From Ponticaulis sp. (GTDB lineage: Bacteria > Pseudomonadota > Alphaproteobacteria > Caulobacterales > Hyphomonadaceae), in assembly GCA_002699325.1 (NCBI GenBank), contig PABS01000060.1, positions 9,407-18,499 on the forward strand: a stretch of 9,093 bases of DNA, written 5' to 3'. The notes beneath the pieces are model-generated. The model saw only the letters and a list, made by a program, of their open reading frames with translations. It did no database searches and was not told the origin of the DNA. This document shows, piece after piece, positions 6,330-9,093 of the stretch. The number at the start of each line of letters is the position of its first letter. Position 1 is the stretch's first letter. The position numbers and the translations under genes are program-made.

Positions 6330-6376
6330 CAGTTCGGCAAGTCGGTGTTTCACCGGCGATATCTGAAGCAGAACTG
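6330..6376 (+). promoter_or_regulatory. Predicted leader hairpin next to the start of the second lipoprotein
   Basis: Outer arms CAGTTC (6330-6335) and GAACTG (6371-6376) enclose an inner hairpin, GTCGGTG (6341-6347) with CACCGGC (6351-6357, one G-U pair, loop TTT). The outer right arm touches the likely ribosome site GGATAGG (6376-6382) just before ATG 6385. Folding could affect ribosome access. Confidence 0.35.
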
Positions 6377-6384
6377 GATAGGTT

Positions 6385-7083
6385 ATGAAACGTATTGCCA
6401 AACTTTCCGTAGGTGCCTGCGCACTTTTGGCAGTTGCCGCCTGCGACTCTGGAACCGTTATCAAAGCGGATAGCTCAACGCCGACCGCACAATCGGGTGA
6501 AGCGACGCTCGCTACTGTGCGTGAGAACATGGAGGCGCCCGCAGATACGCGCGGCCCGTCCATCGACCCGGCTGCGGCAAACATTGACCCTTTCTCCGGC
6601 ATCTATTCCACGAAACAGCGGGAAGCCTTCGAAGCGAATTATGAAGACATGGCTGGCGCTGACGACGCCGTAACAGCCTCTCTCGAAGAGACGAACGAAT
6701 TCTTGTCTAATGAAGCATCAACCGTGGACACGAGCGGCTATCGTAACGGCCTTGAATGCGCGGCGCGCTTTGATCTGGCATCGAAGAAAGGCGCAATTCC
6801 TGCTCACGAAGCTCAGGCGCGTGCCAAAGAAGTTCTGATGACCACTTCGGTGTCTTATGAAGGCTTTGTCCGTCCCGATGCTTCCGAAGATCAGCGCGAG
6901 CCGCTTGTTGAAGAGTATCGCGGCCAGACCTATCGCAACTACATGCTCGTACGCGATGAGATGAAGAGCGATAAGGAGGCCGACGCCCTGCTCGCCGAGG
7001 CAGAAGCTTGTTATGCAGCCCTTGGCCTGGAGCCTGTCCAGCCTGAGCAAGTGGAAGATACAGCCGCAGATGCAGAAGGCTAA
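6385..7083 (+). CDS. Lipoprotein of unknown function (second tandem paralogue)
   Basis: The 232-aa protein has a lipoprotein signal, lipobox VAAC with C20, again followed by Asp21. The mature part is acidic and predicted helical. It mirrors the first paralogue: AACDSGTVIKA against AACDDGTVIRA, IDPAAANIDPF (60-70), a central Cys125 (GLECAARFD), the TYRNYMLVRD segment (182-191) and C-terminal Cys209 (EACYAAL). It lacks the Arg/Glu-rich 165-205 insertion seen in the first copy and adds an acidic C-terminal tail of about 18 residues. No named domain is recognised. ATG 6385 has a GGATAGG-type ribosome site and a structured leader. The 257-base gap from the first copy suggests its own control rather than tight operon coupling. 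A bidirectional terminator follows. Confidence 0.82.
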   Translation: MKRIAKLSVGACALLAVAACDSGTVIKADSSTPTAQSGEATLATVRENMEAPADTRGPSIDPAAANIDPFSGIYSTKQREAFEANYEDMAGADDAVTASLEETNEFLSNEASTVDTSGYRNGLECAARFDLASKKGAIPAHEAQARAKEVLMTTSVSYEGFVRPDASEDQREPLVEEYRGQTYRNYMLVRDEMKSDKEADALLAEAEACYAALGLEPVQPEQVEDTAADAEG

Positions 7084-7099
7084 ATTAGCCGGATGCGTC

Positions 7100-7130
7100 A
7101 AAAAAAGGCCGGGCAGGTGCCCGGCCTTTT
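7100..7130. terminator. Bidirectional rho-independent terminator after the second lipoprotein
   Basis: GGCCGGGC (7107-7114) and GCCCGGCC (7119-7126) form a perfect 8-bp stem with loop AGGT, with A7 before it (7100-7106) and T4 after it (7127-7130). It serves the convergent genes ending at 7083 and 7134. It resembles the terminator at 3836-3869 in layout and in its GGCC core. Confidence 0.92.
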
Positions 7131-7133
7131 CTG

Positions 7134-7679
7134 TTACTTGAAGCTCTCGCCCGTCCAGTCGCTGGCAGAAATGTCGGCCAGTAGAACCATGCGGAAGATG
7201 AGATCATCACCCGGCTTGATTGGCCCACCTGGCCGCGGGCTTTGTCCATAGGCAATGTCAGAGGGCAGATAAACCAGCCAGTCATCGCCAGGGCACATCA
7301 GGCCCAGCGCTTCGGTCCAGCCTGAGATAACTCGATTGGCGGGAAAATTCGTGGGTTCACCGCGTTTGAAAGATGCGTCAAACACCGTTCCATCGATCAG
7401 GCGTCCCTCATAATGGACGATGGCACGATCAGACTCAGTCGGTCCCTCCTCGCACTCACTGCCATTTTTCAGAACAATGTATTCAAGTCCGCTATCGGTT
7501 CTGGTTACGGCGTCGCTTTCATGGTCCCACGGCGATGCATAGACATCCCATGGAGAAGAGCCGGACTCTGCAGATGCTGTGTCGGTCTCTGTGGCGGACT
7601 TTGGCTCGGAGCCACCGCACGCAGAGAGCGCCAGAAGGGCGACGCCTGACAGCGCGGAAACAAGCAATTGGGTCTTCAT
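7134..7679 (-). CDS. FKBP-type peptidyl-prolyl cis-trans isomerase, lipoprotein
   Basis: The protein is 181 aa. A lipoprotein signal ends at lipobox LSAC with lipid Cys21 (followed by Gly, as is usual for outer-membrane lipoproteins). A Ser/Thr/Glu-rich linker to about residue 55 leads to one FKBP domain (about 63-170). Active-site positions fit FKBP12: Y90, F100-D101, R116-V117-I118, W121 and Y144, with a Pro/Gly-rich loop after Y144. Such proteins assist folding of exported proteins, as FkpA/Mip do. Two further cysteines, C76 and C129, lie inside the domain and might form a disulfide. The start at 7679 is chosen over 7682 because GGAG sits 5 bases upstream (2 for 7682); an upstream ATG at 7748 would overlap ilvA. 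It is the last gene of the ilvA operon, 19 bases after ilvA. Confidence 0.92.
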   Translation of the reverse strand: MKTQLLVSALSGVALLALSACGGSEPKSATETDTASAESGSSPWDVYASPWDHESDAVTRTDSGLEYIVLKNGSECEEGPTESDRAIVHYEGRLIDGTVFDASFKRGEPTNFPANRVISGWTEALGLMCPGDDWLVYLPSDIAYGQSPRPGGPIKPGDDLIFRMVLLADISASDWTGESFK

Positions 7680-7698
7680 CATGACTCCTTTGAGCGCG

Positions 7699-8925
7699 TT
7701 AGCTGAGTTTACGCGGTGGATAGCCGTTCTCGGTGAGCGCTTCCACAACTTCCTGAGTGTGCTGATAGTCTCGCGTTTCGATCAGAATGTCGAATTCTGC
7801 ACCCTTTGCCGGCACATCAAGCGCGAGACGATTATGCGCAACCTCGATAATGTTCGCTCCGGCATCGCCGATCACTTTGGAGACGCGTGCCAGAAGGCCA
7901 GGTCTGTCATCGCCCACGATACGAATGTTCACAAGGCGCTGGTCGCGGACAAGGCTACGGGTGAGCACCGAAGCGAGCAGTCGCGTATCGATATTGCCGC
8001 CGCACAGGACGAGCCCCACACGCTTGCCTTCAAATTTTGACTTATGAGCCAGAAGCGCGGCGAGGCCGGCTGCGCCTGCGCCTTCGGCGACTGTTTTCTC
8101 AACAGTTGCGAAGAGGGTGATGGCGCGTTCGATTGCGTCCTCATCGACCAGAACAACATCATCGACGAGACGCTTACAAACCTCAAAGTTGAGACGCCCC
8201 ACGGTTTTGACCGCGATGCCTTCCGCGATTGTGGCGCCGCCAGATTTGGGCGGCTCGCCTCTGAGCTCGTTGTAAAGGGCCGGGAAGTCCTGAACCTCAA
8301 CGCCGACGACTTCGATATCCGGTTGGAGGGCTTTGGCAGCAGTCGAAATACCTGAGATCAGCCCGCCTCCACCGATGGGGACGACGAGCACATCGAGTTT
8401 CTCTGACGCCGCTTCGAGCATCTCAATGCCGATTGTGCCCTGACCGGCAATCACCAGCTTGTCGTCGAACGGGTGAATGAAGGTCAGGTTTTCCTGCTGA
8501 CATACGCTGCGGGCATGCTCGTTGGCCTCAGCAATGCCTTCACCTTTGAGAATGACGCGCGCCCCGAAATTGCGGGTATGCTTCACTTTCACGAAAGGCG
8601 TGTTCTCAGGCATGACGATGGTGGTCGGAATGCCGAGACGCTGGCCATGATAGGCGACGCCCTGAGCATGGTTTCCGGCCGACATGGCGATGATGCCACG
8701 GCTTTTCTCGTCCTCAGTGAGGCCCATCAAACGGTTGAGCGCACCGCGCTCTTTAAAGCTCGCCGTGAACTGGAAGTTCTCAAACTTGATCCAGACTTTT
8801 GCGCCGGTGATCTCTGACAGGGTGCGCGAATGCCGCATCGGCGTGCGCTCGACTTGACCTTCAATGACTTTCGCAGCCGCCTGAACATCTTCGAGGCTTA
8901 CGGGAGTTTCAGATACGTCTAGCAT
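7699..8925 (-). CDS. ilvA: Threonine ammonia-lyase (threonine dehydratase) with ACT domain
   Basis: The protein is 408 aa. It is a PLP enzyme that deaminates L-threonine to 2-oxobutanoate, the first step to isoleucine (or, in catabolic forms, threonine use). PLP Lys58 is in FTASFKERGA; SAGNHAQG (82-89) and the tetraglycine loop PIGGGGL (183-189) bind substrate or phosphate; LCGGN (307-311) is conserved. A C-terminal single ACT domain (about 332-405) suggests amino-acid control, as in the medium-length class. Whether it is biosynthetic or catabolic is not decided by sequence alone. ATG 8925 directly follows the TAA of the upstream gene (8926-8928), so translation is probably coupled; an independent ribosome site is weak. 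No other isoleucine genes are seen. Confidence 0.95.
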   Translation of the reverse strand: MLDVSETPVSLEDVQAAAKVIEGQVERTPMRHSRTLSEITGAKVWIKFENFQFTASFKERGALNRLMGLTEDEKSRGIIAMSAGNHAQGVAYHGQRLGIPTTIVMPENTPFVKVKHTRNFGARVILKGEGIAEANEHARSVCQQENLTFIHPFDDKLVIAGQGTIGIEMLEAASEKLDVLVVPIGGGGLISGISTAAKALQPDIEVVGVEVQDFPALYNELRGEPPKSGGATIAEGIAVKTVGRLNFEVCKRLVDDVVLVDEDAIERAITLFATVEKTVAEGAGAAGLAALLAHKSKFEGKRVGLVLCGGNIDTRLLASVLTRSLVRDQRLVNIRIVGDDRPGLLARVSKVIGDAGANIIEVAHNRLALDVPAKGAEFDILIETRDYQHTQEVVEALTENGYPPRKLS

Positions 8926-9093
8926 TTACTGTGTCCGGGCTTTCTGGCGTTCCAGCATCTCGCCCATTTTAGCGTGAAGCATATTCACAGCCTTGAGTGG
9001 GCGGACCATCACTTTGAAGTCAATGATCTGTCCAGCCTCATTCCAGGTGATCATGTCAACGCCATTGATCTGAATTCCATCGATTTCAGTCTG
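8926..9093 (-). CDS. SnoaL/NTF2-like protein, C-terminal end only
   Basis: The open frame reads in from the right edge and ends at TAA 8926-8928, directly before the ilvA start. The last 55 residues are visible. GVDMITWNEAGQIIDFKVMV followed by RPLKAV and HAKM resemble the end of SnoaL-like (NTF2-fold) proteins, which are small enzymes or ligand-binding domains. The N-terminus and start lie outside the window. It is the first visible gene of an operon with ilvA and the FKBP gene. Activity is unknown. Confidence 0.75.
   Translation of the reverse strand, partial: QTEIDGIQINGVDMITWNEAGQIIDFKVMVRPLKAVNMLHAKMGEMLERQKARTQ

Noticed and set aside
7680..7748. Upstream ATG start for the FKBP lipoprotein
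   Set aside because: It would overlap the ilvA gene, adds 23 charged residues before the signal peptide, and lacks the strong AAAGGAG site that sits before the inner start.

Overview
The window looks like chromosomal DNA of an alphaproteobacterium, probably a marine member of the Caulobacterales/Hyphomonadaceae type. The basis is moderate GC content, short Shine-Dalgarno sites, a CYP153-type alkane hydroxylase, many small lipoproteins with Asp after the lipid cysteine, and a stand-alone receiver-domain protein. This placement is an inference from gene style. No rRNA, tRNA, CRISPR array, insertion sequence, integrase or phage gene is visible.

Left part (1-1413): the N-terminal part of a rhomboid intramembrane protease (minus strand, cut by the window edge) is followed by a single-domain response regulator (minus strand) with its own terminator. 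A gene-poor, AT-rich stretch of about 450 bases comes next and holds short inverted repeats and a possible plus-strand promoter. Middle (1414-3870): two plus-strand genes, a PlsC-like acyltransferase with variant motifs and a CmpX/MscS-related multi-pass membrane protein with a lysine-rich tail. A hairpin terminator separates these from a convergent minus-strand CYP153-type cytochrome P450 (3909-5240).

A divergent promoter region with a perfect 16-bp palindrome separates the P450 from two plus-strand lipoprotein genes (5402-6127 and 6385-7083). These are clear diverged tandem paralogues of unknown function. The 257-base gap between them is rich in predicted RNA structure. A second bidirectional terminator separates them from a convergent minus-strand operon (9093 to 7134): a SnoaL/NTF2-like protein (3' end only), threonine ammonia-lyase with an ACT domain, and an FKBP-type prolyl isomerase lipoprotein.

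Functionally the window is a mix of envelope genes (rhomboid, acyltransferase, mechanosensitive-type channel, three lipoproteins) and metabolic genes (alkane or fatty-chain hydroxylation, threonine deamination). No single pathway ties them together. The least explained element is the lipoprotein pair with its structured spacer; most other genes belong to known families.
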